Below are positions 30,972-43,124 of a stretch of 64,000 bases of DNA, in pieces; within the stretch, counting starts at the first letter, position 1, and each line of letters opens with the position of its first letter. Source of the stretch: Zychaea mexicana. Lineage: Eukaryota; Mucoromycota; Mucoromycetes; Mucorales; Lichtheimiaceae. A model generated the notes under the pieces. The model had not been told where the DNA came from, searched no databases, and was given only the letters and a program-made list of their open reading frames with translations. Position numbers and translations under genes: made by a program. The DNA is taken from contig NW_026516759.1 of assembly GCF_025766255.1 (NCBI RefSeq), forward strand, positions 1-64,000. Direction: 5' to 3'.

Positions 30972-32785
30972 CCAATTATAGTACTTTCATGAGTGACTGC
31001 AGTAGCATCTCAGTATCGTTCTTATAGCTCTATCTAGCTGAATAGGAAGGGCATCTTTATTACGCCCTTCTGTACAAATATTTGCTCTGCTTTGATATTT
31101 CATACGTATATTCCTCATTATTATGCATGATGCTCATCATGCTTCTAGATTTTTTTCAGTGTATGAGATTGTGCAGATAGTGCGTGCCATCGTATTTCTA
31201 TTGTACCCTTAAATTTTTAGCGTCACACCGCAAAGAATCTTCTCGAATTCTAGTGCCATAGAATTTTCATCCATATTTAAGAATCCACTTCATAGTCAGG
31301 CTCTGGTTATATGCAAGGAAATCAACGGCTAAAAGTATGATATTAAAGTGTCGAAAGGAGAAGTGATTTAAAGTTAAGGAAAGGCGCTGATGGTTGCTAT
31401 TAGCTTGCATGAGATAGCAGCGAGAAAGACCATATAACAAACATTGGGTTCTCATACAGTTGAAAAAATTCTCGACTGTTACGAAGCGAAAGTTAAAAGC
31501 AGAGCTAAAATCCATAAATTACAAAACTAAAAAATATGAGACAGACTGCTCATGTCAGAGAGTTAAGAGCCTTGAGTTGAAATCAAGCTTAAGAGTAGAG
31601 TAAGCTTTTATATCTTGATTTAGTAAAAAGTAAAGTTTACGCAACAGATCATCCTATATATCTCAATTATTAGCTATATTATCAAATTGGCTAAAGATAT
31701 TCTATTGTGGTATCGCAGAGTGACGGCTAGACTCTGGATACGACGGAAATGAAGTGTGAATAAAAGGAAGAAGGTTATTTATGACCACAAAGATGCTATT
31801 AAAGCTACTGTGATGGAAAATGGAAATTGGAAGTCAAGGATCGGGAATGTTTACTTCCGAAAAACCAATTAGGAGGTTCTTATTCTAGAGGAATGTTGAA
31901 GAAGAAAAGGATAAGATATGAACCGAACTGATAGTGAATGAAAAGAGAAAGGCTATTTATACTAATTGGCACCCTTTTGTCTCTAGCTATAGTATCATTG
32001 GGTTGCTAATGCCAATGTGATGAAAGCTCTTGATAATGCGGCAAAAGCATTTGCTAATACGGTGTAAGCATTTGCTAAGGCGGCTAGAGCACTTGCCATG
32101 AAGCATTGGACTAATCCAGTGAGGGTGCGAGGGAGATTGAATTTTGGAGAGGCAAAAATTTTGGGTGATGATGTGAAGTAAGGCTTTTATCAAAAGGCTA
32201 CAATTTGGACTACACTATTATATCGACGGTAAACAACCGACAATGTCTGATTTTATAAAGGGTAGAAGCGCGAATTAAATTCTAGTCGTAGCGTAAGAAA
32301 TGGCTGCTCTTATACCAGAAATCGTAGTAGTAGCTGTTCCTTTGTGAGCGGATTGCAATTTCTTTGCCGGGTCAAGAAGAAAAGTAAAATATTTTGATAT
32401 TGCCGCACCGTAATATTTGAAGGATCAATCATGTATGAAACGAAGTAGAAATCAATTGACTGCTATCAGCAAGATAAGCTGAGCGATATCTTTTTGAGCT
32501 CTTAAGTACAGTCGTACATTTACTCTTCTATAAATCTTCTACTGCTACAGACCTTTCATTGTTATTAGAAGTATAATAAAGAGGGTTTATTAAGTATTCG
32601 CGTTAGCGCTGTAGGATGCAATATAATGCGATGAATTATAACGGTAATTATAGGGTATAAAATAGATTAAGGTACAGGTAGGTAGGTAGTAGGTAGAGAA
32701 AAGAAAGGAGAAGAACAAAGCATAAAGAACCATCTATTAGCTCTTAGCGCAGATCTAAGAAAAAAGGAGGAAAGGAATGGTATAA
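30972..32785. other. Gene-poor stretch
   Basis: About 1.8 kb of AT-rich sequence. Near 32000-32110 the minus strand encodes a short Ala/Leu periodic peptide (ALAALANAYTVLANAFAAL), possibly the tail of a decayed gene. No other coding signal, RNA gene or repeat was recognised. Confidence 0.4.
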
Positions 32786-34543
32786 TTAAGGTGCCCATTG
32801 ACCGAGTTGATGGGCCAACTTGAGATTCTTCGCGTACAAAACCAGGGAGTCCTGTTCGAGCTTGACAATTTTAGCTTCCAACGTTGCTACTGTCATCCGC
32901 AAGCTTTTCTCTTCGGCTTCCCAATTAATAAGTCGCTTTTGGCACTTTTCTTCTGCTTGACGTTTCAAAGTTTCCATCCGGGAAATCGTTAGTGCATCCT
33001 CCTGTCTTCGTTTTTCAAGCACATCATTCTGACATTCTTGTTCAGCAAGCGCTCCAGCCAATTCGCGGACCTGGCGTGATACTTGGACTTTGAACGCTTC
33101 TTTCTCTTGAAAATATCGTGCTGCAGCTTGTTGTTCCCATGTCTGCCGCTCACCCTCGTAATGCTGAATGGTCGATTCTAAGTTTTGTATTTGTGCATCA
33201 CGCTCTGCGACGATGGTTTGTCGACAGTCGCATTTTACTACTGTTGGTAGTGGCTGTTGTTGTCGTTGTTTTTTTGCTAGCGAGTTGGCGACTTCCAACC
33301 TGAGTTCCAGCTCTGCGATGGTTGTCTGCGTTCGTGTGAGCATGGCGCGTGCTTCGTGATAGGCTTGACGCTCCTGCTCCCTAGATTGTTCATCTGCATA
33401 TCTTTCGGACGTCAATGCTGGTCTGACAGACATTAGAGTATCGAGTTGATTATGATGCTCAACTTTAAATGCTGACTGCTCCTCCACTTTTTCCGAGCTT
33501 TCTTCGTCGTTGTCGTTTTCGTCTTTGCTAGATGTTGATGGTGGCGCAGAGGAATCTGCTGGTCTCTGGGCTTGGCTGAACTGATTTTGGACTGCATTTA
33601 ACTCTTGTTCCACCTGAGATCTTTCCCGCTCGCATTCCTTCAACGCTAACTCCAACTCACGAATGCGCACAAGCAGTGGCTCTTTAACAGAGTCTAATTT
33701 TTGCTGTATTTGTGGCTCCAATGCGTCAAAGGTGTTTTGCGGTTGGGGTTCCTCCAAGTCATGGGAGCGCTGGTGTTGCTTTTGGTGACGGTAGCGGGAA
33801 TGATCGTCCATGATGTGTCGACACCGCTTTGACCGCACCACGCTAGAGCGACCGTTACACAAAATTGACATATTTGTGTGCCGAACCACATGGCGCTTGT
33901 CTCTTTTGAGATCGGCCCACGATTCTAGGTATGTCTGCAGCTGCTTGCAGAATGCTGACAGGGCTTCTTCTGAGTGCGCGGTTGACATTTGGAATTGATA
34001 CACCATGCCAAGCAGTCGTTGGACTCGCATGCTTTCGTGATATTGCATACGGTAATGCTGCTGACGCTGATGTTGACTTGACCGGATTGATCGTCGTTTT
34101 TGTTGCTGTTGCTGCTGTTGCTGATGATAGTCGTATTGCTGCTGTTGTGGTGCATTAAATGTAGAAAAATCTTGCTCTTCTTGAATAATATCGTCGTTAT
34201 TATTACTAGCTACACGTTTATGGAATAACTTGCCACTGGCAATTGGAGGCATACTGGTCCGGTGCATGCGCAGCTTTTTTGGACTCGTGGATCGTCGATG
34301 AGCAAAAAACTCGCTGTTGCGTTTGCTATTGTGCATGCTGTTGGGCCGTGAAAAAGTCGCAGACAACGCTGAAGAAAGCGACCATCGATGATTAAAGTGT
34401 GGTCCATGCTCTGTTGTCCAGCTCGTAGGTGTGTTGAGCGCAGTGTCGACTTCAGAAGAGTAGTCTGTAGCCGAGTCGTCAGCTAGTGTTGGCGCATGAG
34501 GTGGAGGTGCTGGTGGCGGCCCTCGAGTAGCGATGTCGGTCAT
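32786..34543 (-). CDS. Coiled-coil protein of unknown function
   Basis: A single exon of 585 residues, taking the Met of MTDIATRG as the start; an upstream in-frame Met at 34615 would add a hydrophobic 24-residue extension. The N-terminus is Pro-rich (PPPAPPPHAP), then Ser-rich with an RSTSPKKLRM basic/CDK-like motif and a Gln-rich run. A short conserved-looking helical segment follows (MRVQRLLGMVYQFQMSTAHS). From about residue 280 to the end the protein is mostly predicted coiled coil, with Glu/Gln/Arg heptads, interrupted by an acidic Ser/Asp-rich linker and a Cys pair (CDCRQ). No family was recognised. The layout suits a cytoskeletal or polarity scaffold, which is inference only. Confidence 0.75.
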   Translation of the reverse strand: MTDIATRGPPPAPPPHAPTLADDSATDYSSEVDTALNTPTSWTTEHGPHFNHRWSLSSALSATFSRPNSMHNSKRNSEFFAHRRSTSPKKLRMHRTSMPPIASGKLFHKRVASNNNDDIIQEEQDFSTFNAPQQQQYDYHQQQQQQQQKRRSIRSSQHQRQQHYRMQYHESMRVQRLLGMVYQFQMSTAHSEEALSAFCKQLQTYLESWADLKRDKRHVVRHTNMSILCNGRSSVVRSKRCRHIMDDHSRYRHQKQHQRSHDLEEPQPQNTFDALEPQIQQKLDSVKEPLLVRIRELELALKECERERSQVEQELNAVQNQFSQAQRPADSSAPPSTSSKDENDNDEESSEKVEEQSAFKVEHHNQLDTLMSVRPALTSERYADEQSREQERQAYHEARAMLTRTQTTIAELELRLEVANSLAKKQRQQQPLPTVVKCDCRQTIVAERDAQIQNLESTIQHYEGERQTWEQQAAARYFQEKEAFKVQVSRQVRELAGALAEQECQNDVLEKRRQEDALTISRMETLKRQAEEKCQKRLINWEAEEKSLRMTVATLEAKIVKLEQDSLVLYAKNLKLAHQLGQWAP

Positions 34544-35019
34544 TACTGTCGTTGAGAGGGCAGTAAAGAAAGAAAGATGAAAAAAAGAAGCGGGGAAAAA
34601 AAGAAAGCAGCACAAAAAATATTGACTGTCGTCCTAATACTGGAGAGGGCCATGTAATACTGTAGAAACGAAAATCTGAGTAATGTAACAGCGATGTACT
34701 TTTAGCGAGCGAAATGGGCCAAGTACGGCTGAAGCGTAATTATAATTTACATACTCTAATCTGCACTTTTTTTCCCGGGCCGAAATTTGCTTGGCATGGA
34801 TACTCAGCTAATGCATTCTGATGCCATCTTTCCATTGTCGGTTCGTCGGTTCGTTGTCAAACTACGATAAAGGGTAACCATGCAACCTCTGTTACACAGC
34901 CGTGCCACCACGCGCAAAAAGTAGCCCCGGCATACAATCACAAGATATCACTGCTAGTATTAATGCATGTACGGCCATTTATGCTTTATTGGTGTTGTTT
35001 TTTAGGATTTATCCAGTTT
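34544..35019. other. Intergenic, no feature seen
   Basis: About 475 bp between the 3' end of STT4 and the start of the coiled-coil gene, which point the same way. It presumably holds the STT4 terminator region and the promoter of the coiled-coil gene. Confidence 0.5.
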
Positions 35020-38000
35020 TTAGTATGGAATTCCGTTGGTAAGTTTTTGGAAATAGTCATACATGACCGTTCTTTGGTTCTCAAAAGAGTCTCGAATTCG
35101 CATCATAATAAAGTTAGCCGCTACCCGTTCGGATCTGTCCAGCTGAAAGCGCACCTGCATGCGACGAAGTGTTTCTCCTTTGAAGCAGGGTAATCCTGAC
35201 TCTAGCATAAGCGCGACAGTCTGGCATATCTGGTCGGCAAAAGGTCTACTGGCAAGGTACGCTTTGACCACCAATTCTGAGAATTGTTTGAATGCTTGCT
35301 CGTCACTGCCGCCACCCATGACCTTTCCACAAAATTTGTTATCGGATAGCTGATACAAAATGCATTTAGTAGCATGCATAGTTTGCTCCCTTTACCTGTA
35401 TCATCTCTGTAGTGAGCTTAAACGGCGAGCTCTCAAAAGTGATACCACCAGGTGCAATGTCGAAAATGAATCCAAAGTCTACAAGAGCGTGCACAATCAA
35501 GCATATTTAACTTCCAATTCCCTCAACAGTGTAACAGCAATAGCTATAAGGTATTGTTCTTACCAATATGAAGAATATGACCTTGGTCATCCAGCATAAT
35601 ATTACCGTTATGCCTGTCCTTAAACTGGAGCAAATATGAAAGAACCGAATATGCGGCAAGGCTCTTAACGAAATTGGATCGAGCTTGCTGAAAGCGGACA
35701 GAATCTGGTTCACCATACTTTGCCACAAAATAATCGTACATGTTGTTCACTTTCTCTCTACCCAACTGGTCGCGAGAAATTGCATGCTTTATGACATCAA
35801 TCACACCTTGACCCGGCGCAGTTGCAACGACGCGATAGGGGAATAAGTACAGATCCAAACCGACAGAATTAAAAATTGTCTTGAATACGGCAATAAGTTG
35901 CAAGGCCAGTACGTCTTGCCGACAGTCATCGCCCACTTTGAAAATAGCGCTCAGAAGAATCTCTCCTTCTTTCTTTTTGACCTTGAATGTAGCCATGAAT
36001 GGCGCCTATACGTGTATTTTGGTATAGCCGTTAGTTTCACTTGTAAAATTTTAGTCAGTTGAGTCAATGTAAAAAACTTGTTGGTCCACCTTGGCGTGAC
36101 TTTGTAGTGGCTTTCCTGATTTACGTTCGATGTCAACGACTTCGCCATCTGGATTGCTGGGAAGATAGACTCCCGGGTCTACTTCGATTTTACCCAATTC
36201 TTCATCCAATCGTATCTGTGGTCCAAACCCAAGTTAACTTTGCAGCTAATACCCTTGAATATACACCATCTTTACGAACCTTTTGCTTCGGCTTCTTTTC
36301 GCTCTGTCCTAACTTTATATATTCTTTGAGATACCCTGAGATGGCGGTAACTTTGTTGAAAAACGTAAACTCGCGCTCGTAGAACTCGCGATCGTCCCCA
36401 GTAAAAGAGTTGGCCAGTTGATCCACAATTCTTTCAAGTGTTGGTTTTATCGGATCGGGCTGATGACATCGAGATATAGATATTTATTACCAACTTGCGA
36501 CCCGTCGATAAATGCCTCGTGGTATTTCTTTTGTGCTCTGTGTGTATACATTCTACGTACCTTTTCACATTCCTTGTCAGCATCAAGATAGTAGTTTGCT
36601 TGCATGTTCCAAATAATCTGATGTGCAAATAGCTGGGACTCTTGCGCTGCTTCCATGATATACTTTTCCACATAACCGTAATCATCGTAGCGTAAGGCTT
36701 GTACTATTTGAGGGACATAGAAGAATACCAGATCGACAGGATAATATTCAAGCGAGCGCATAGCATATTGTAAAATATGGGGATTGTCCCTAAAAGCGGG
36801 CAAAAAGTAATTTGTTGCTGTAATCGGCGGTACAGGTGCCCAGTACTGTAGATGCTAATAACGATAGTATAAGTTTCCCTTCTATGCTCAAATAATATGC
36901 TCTCTCTACTTTACCCTGAGGTCGAGTCTAGCATCTGGTTGGAGTCCATCACCAAGTAGTAGTACTAGAGCCTCGGGTATATCCACCGCATCGAGTGTGT
37001 TGTTTGCCACTAATTTATGTAGCTCCTTGTGCACGATGGGTTGGATGAACCTTTTATCGAGCTGGATAGCAAGTTTTGGCGATAGCTCCCAAGCAAAACG
37101 GATCATTTTCTTCCATACATCCTGCTCAAAGAGTAAAAGGATCAATTCTCTATTCACAGCTGCTTTTAAGGATATTTGCTTACATCATTTGTCATGCTCT
37201 TTTCAACCGTGCCAACAAAGGTCGGTGGACGACCATGACCCATGTCATTAAGCGGATTGCACCAGACCGATAAGCGCGACAGCTCGCTTTCAAGGAACAA
37301 TAAAAGCAGTTTCTTCTTAGAAATATGTTGCTTAATAATGTCATCTTTGGTTTTATCTAATGAAACATGAGTATAGAAGACCGAGAGGTAAGACATTTCA
37401 ATCTGCAGTTTTTTTTTAATTTTGATATTTACCGTCCACAAACTTATACAGGCCTGCTGCGATTTGAGAATTTGACGAGCGTAACGGTGAGCTCGTTAAT
37501 ATATGCGCTAACCGTGGCATATCCCTGTTGACAGCATTGTATACATCACTCAAGAGTTTATACTCTTGTAGTATATAATTTTTCCTGGATCCATAATGCC
37601 ACCTAGTATAGAAATCATGAAGCATCGTTAAATAAGTGATGATTTTAGCAAAAGAAGGTGCAAGGACGGTCCGTTACTTTGGTGATAATGAAAACCAGCA
37701 GAATGCAGAATCGTAAACTAGGGTTCGGAACCTGTGTTCTGCCACAGCTTCCATACGAAACGACTGTAAAATTCGGAATCCTAGTAGAACTAGATAGAAT
37801 CGTGGTTGTCTGGATAACGCATGCGTACTAAGTATATGTATTTATCAGAGAAGAAACATTAATTTAATTGGATGGCTGTATTTTCCGCAGGTTCCTAGTA
37901 GATTATAATTACATACCTCATCAACCGAGCATTGTGAAACGTTTCTTCAAGTAATCGGGTAAACAGACCAACAATGTACTTGTCGTGATGACATATTGCA

Positions 38001-41000
38001 TTTAACCGACTTTGCAGAAATGAAATCCATGTGATATGTGGTGTAAAAAGCTCCTCTGCCTTTCTTTGTGTCTCTTGGCGCACAGATGGATCCGAAGGTT
38101 CATAGGTCATAAAGCTGTCAAATGGATTCTTGTAGCTTTTCTCAAAGAGACAGAAAAAATATGACACGACAGACTGAGTGAGATGACTTCATATTCAAAC
38201 ATGCAAATATGCTTTCACAACAAGATGAAATTTTACCTGAGATGAGGCGAAAATAAACCTTTCCGATGCCGATGAGACCAGCGCCACATGTTTAACATTT
38301 CAACCATCAATCGTTTCTCTACGTCCGGTCGTTCGACCAAAACCCAATTCCACACACTGGTCGCAATATCGATTGACTCAGGTGTAAATATCTGGGCCGG
38401 GATCCGTACAAGGTAGCTTACGAGATCGGGATGAACCTATATATTTACAATGACAAACAAAGCAAAGCCGTAAGATATTATTCTATCATGATGACATGAA
38501 GAAGAAGAGTAACAGCGACGGTTATACAGACATCCTTGAGGGAAACTATGACAGCTGCCGCTCGAAGCATAGTCCGATTGAGACGCTGAACATAGATGTA
38601 TTTCTTATTCTTGACATCCTCAAACATGCGTTGGAGTATTGCTATGCCAAATAGCTCTTGATTATCGCTGAAACTGTCACTATTATCCAAGTCTGGCAAT
38701 TTGTCTAAAACCGAATGTCTCATTAACAACAGAGTCCATTTATATAGTTTTTGCTGCTCTCCTACAACCATTACCTTGGTTTCGATCCAGGGCCGCTATA
38801 TAGCTCGCACCGGTAATCTCACCAGTGTAATAGCGCCTAGATGTAAATCCATAGACATAATTGGAAGCGTCGTCTGGCACTACACTAGGTACCTTGGGAG
38901 CAAAGTCTTGTGGATGTTACAAGGATTGTTAGCTTTTTCTGCCCTTTGGAAAAAAGGTATTGTTTCTAGCGTTCTACTTATAAACGACTTTCTTTACGCA
39001 CCTACAGTGAGTTGGTTTCTTGCCGCTGACTTTCCGATTTCTAATGCTAGAGTTCGACCCAAATGAATAGCGTCTATGTGCACTCCAGCACCGAATCGAT
39101 CAAATTCTGCCAAATAATCTTGAAGCAGACTAGTTACTTCAAGCGGAGAGAGATCCATGGAAAATTGCAGCCATTTTTTGGCATGATCGTACAGGCTAGT
39201 GCAGACTTCTTTACGATAGACATACGAATCACCCAGCTCTAGCGTTACTTTTGCAAGCTCCGAAGTGTAGTGGAATACTGGGGTGTACTAGTAAATGATC
39301 GTTTGCGGATATGTCAGTATATATAATATCAGGCCGTAGTTTGCAAATCCATGAGTATACCTCATCGCGATATTCGGCTTCACAGGCCAGCCACGTCAAC
39401 TGCACTAGCTCGAGCAATAATGTAATTAGTGATTTTCTTGCGAACATTTGCGGAAACGCATTAACCATCCTGTTGGTTATGTTAAGCGCCATAAGATGTA
39501 CACGTTGTAGCCGATGGCAGCAGGAGATGAGGAGTTCCCGCATTTGGATGTAAAGCTCATCATCCAAGGATTGCACGGCCGCCTTTTGCAATGCGTCACG
39601 AATGAATACGTCCACAACTCTTTCCATGATATTTTGCAAACAGTGATCAAGCGGGGAATTGATCGCTACAGCATTGCTCATGAAATATCGAAGAATATAG
39701 CTGCAGTTACCCATCTGTCCTCGCATTGTCTCGACGTGATAGATGCTCAACGTGAAGATGATTTTAGTGAACGACAAATACTTGATATCATACAGACTAC
39801 CGACGAGCACGCCTTGTAGTTTCTGCCGCATACTTGTTGCTAGCGTTGATGATGGCTCGCCTGCACTGAGAACCGTATTGTATTCGAGATCACTTTCAAG
39901 ATGGTCTGTTGCTGTTTCAATCACAAGTGCCGGCGACTTTTTGGCAATCACCATCATGTATTCGTGCCACTCGCGCTCCCACATGGCGTCCGACGTAAAA
40001 CCAAAATACACGCATTGGAGCCAGGCATTGCGGAAAAGTACAGCCATTTCCTCACACGAATTTCTGTGGGGGTTAAAGTCGCTATGCTCTAGTAGTGCGT
40101 GCAGCACCGTGAGAAGGCAGCCAAGCCTTCCTTTCAACGATGTTAAGCTTCCCTCTGAAGCATCCTTGTGCTTCCCATGGTCTTTCTTGGCCTCTGCAAC
40201 AATCATGCGCTCGATGAGGATGCCATTCTCAATAAATAGCGTGAGGATATTGCGCAGATAGCTTTCATAGAAATCGGGTCGCTTACAAAGACCTCTTGCA
40301 AGGTCAAGCTGCGCTTGCAATACCTAACAGTGCAATTGTTCCATTACAGGTTATCAACTTTTGTTATAAAGCACAATAGCTATATGTAATCGTTAAAAAA
40401 AGGCACGATGATGAGCCGGAGCCAAAATGATCTCTTACCCCGTTAAATATCTGTGCATTGTTTTCTTTGTTTTTCGTCGATGTCAATGATTCGCGGTACA
40501 GCAGTGATAAGAGGTTGATAATGTCGTTGAAAACAGACTCGGGACTGACAAGTGCTAGTTGAACTAGTTGCTTCATGATTGGAGATGTCGACGGTGCTGA
40601 CAATAGTTTACGCCTCAAAAGAACCATAGTGAAAGCTTGTGCAGTAACCTAGTATACATATTAACCTGTCGTTCGTAGTTTCCCTCGATTTAACAAGTTC
40701 AAAATTCATCTGTGCATACTTCATCAGCCTTTAAATGAACCGCAATACCAATTATAGCAGCCATCTGCTGTCGTTGTCGTTCGTCGCCTAGTTCTCCCGC
40801 AACTGCTTCTGTATCGTGCCGCATCTCGTCGTCGTATCTGGCCATTTCATTCAGGAGTGCATAAAGGGTGGATATCGCTGCTTGAGACCGTTGCGATGGT
40901 GGTCTTGACTGTATAATAAATGAGATTAGTTTTGTGTTTAGGGGACAAGAATAGTGCTCAAAGGGTAAAATACTAAACCGACTTTATTACCTGTACACAT

Positions 41001-42986
41001 TGAGCAAGACGAACAATGACTAGTTGTCGGATACTCATTTCATTTGTATTCCCACAACACGGTGAATCGAGCAAAGTAAAGCTTGCAGTAACTAAGAACC
41101 GACGAACCGTATTTATCATGGCAGTTGTTTTATTCGGAAAGCTAAAATTGGGTTGACGAGCCAAATTTCATAATTCAAGCAGTTTAGCCGACAGTAATTT
41201 GTAGAACACCGGAGCACTTACTTTATGGCGATTAATGCTACAGCATCTAATGCGGCAATAGAAACCCATGGATTGCTTTCTTGGCCTAGTGTGCGATCAA
41301 ATAGACTCTCATCTATATGACCGAATACTGCATCATCAACTTGACGGAGGTATACAGATGTCAATGCAGCGACATGCTAGTAATAAATAATCTTCTGAGC
41401 CTTCTTCTTTTCTTCATATCTGTCTAATACAAGATTGTAATCTCAACAGAGCGAATCAGCAACCAACTTACCAAGCTCAGTCCCATAATCTCGCGCATAT
41501 AGCTATCCATTTTCTGTTCCTTCGACCCATGTTGCTTCAAGTAGTCCCTTGCATCGACGTAGTATCCAAGACTTATTACATAAATCGAGCTTAACGTTCG
41601 AGCAAGATCCTGACCCGGATCATTGTTTGAACTCATTAAATTCCGCTCCTCATTGTAATTGCTGCTGTTACTACTATCATAAGTATCATGCTGCTGCTGC
41701 TGCTGATGATGATCATCCTGTTGAGTGCGTTCCATGAGCAGCGACCACGAATGCTCGATTTCAGTAGTCAGATACAAATCTTTGTATCTTGGATGAAATC
41801 GTTGTCCATGTTCTGTTGATGCGGAAGACGCTACAACGCCGCGTCTAGCCACGATGCGAGCCAAGCAATTTCTCCAAATGATCAACAAGTCGTAGATCAT
41901 TCGGTTGCCACTGAGAGGCATACTTGCATCCCAATACATTGTTAGAATACGTCGACTAGCAGCTTTCCTTTTATCCGAGTCATCACCGTCGAGACAATGA
42001 CTAATCGCTTTTCGGACTGTATCCAGTACGTCGTCATTAATCAGGGAGCGAGTATTGATGCAGATAGCCGATAGCTGTTCTGGCTTGAAGATAAAACGCG
42101 AGAGCTGGAACGATCGTAATAGCCCTGCAAAAGCAGGCAATACAACAGCAACAATATAGTTGGCTAACACATTTTTTTTGCAGGAAACCGATTCATTTTA
42201 GCTTTTGTCTTTATCAAACGAGGGGCACCATAACGTATCATCACTTACGATCTTCCTCTTCCACAAGTTGAATAATTCGGTGTGCCAAGCTCCAGAGCAC
42301 AGATACGATATTATTGCGTAATTTAGAATTATTGTATGCTATTTCCTGAAGACCAGATGATAAGGTATATGCTGCCATGTCGACCAACGCTATTGGGGGA
42401 CCTAAATATGATATACACAATCAGCTTCTAGTCAAAGCTTCATCTAATGGTGCGGAAAAGAATAAATTCTTGCCTTGCTTGACCATCGGTTCTTGCCAAT
42501 GAAATGCAGGAAGGTAGCGCACGTATGCTATTAGACGACTTATGATCTGGTTCTTTCTGAGCTCGGACCCGGATGTACAGCACGCATAGTTGACCAATGC
42601 ACTAAGCGACTCCAAATCGCGTTCTGTCTGTGGATGTACAAAATTTATGCAAAAATAAAACCAGCCGGTGAGATAGTGATACGCTTTATAATGAGCTACG
42701 AACAGATAACTAACCATGGCTCCCAGTGTCGTGGGGGCGTTGTTTCGCGTAAAAATACCAAAACCGCTATCGAGTGGAACGTCGGGACAAGATGACATGA
42801 GACGATCGATTTCGGTTTCGGTAGGAAGCGATCGCTGATCAGCCAGTACAATGGACAAGCTCTCGAGGATTTGACCATGTAAACTTCCGCATGTGGATCT
42901 AGCATAATTGCGGGACTCAGTCTTTTGGTTTTACCTTTATATGAACAAGTGAGCATATTAATGATAGAAGAAAACATTTACATCAT
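35020..42986 (-). CDS. STT4: Phosphatidylinositol 4-kinase, type III alpha
   Basis: Makes PI4P at the plasma membrane and feeds PI(4,5)P2 synthesis and cell-wall signalling. The gene spans 8 kb with many short introns. The N-terminal two thirds is a helical solenoid (for example [20 protein letters not shown] near 42850). The PIK accessory domain is seen around 36900-37250 ([20 protein letters not shown], then [20 protein letters not shown]). The lipid-kinase domain has [34 protein letters not shown], the catalytic loop [19 protein letters not shown], then DFG in the next exon and an activation segment with [17 protein letters not shown]. It ends [11 protein letters not shown]. The best start is a 5-nt first exon, ATGAT (42982-42986), spliced to 42898. 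This keeps the [13 protein letters not shown] frame, but the true start may differ. Confidence 0.94.
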
Positions 42987-43124
42987 TAAGAGAAAGTGTG
43001 ATACGCGCAGGTAAGAGGATATGAGATATGTATAGTGCTGGTAGTATGTGACACAAAGAGCGAAATAAGCACGGTTTAGCAGCGGTAAAACAGTAAACTT
43101 ATGGTTGTGGTTGTAATGTAAATT

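Noticed and set aside
37160..37180. ATATCCTT (minus strand) as a U12-type splice donor in STT4
   Set aside because: It lies inside an ordinary intron starting GTAAGC and ending GAGCAG; the flanking exons join in frame as TND-DVWKKM with the U2-type sites.
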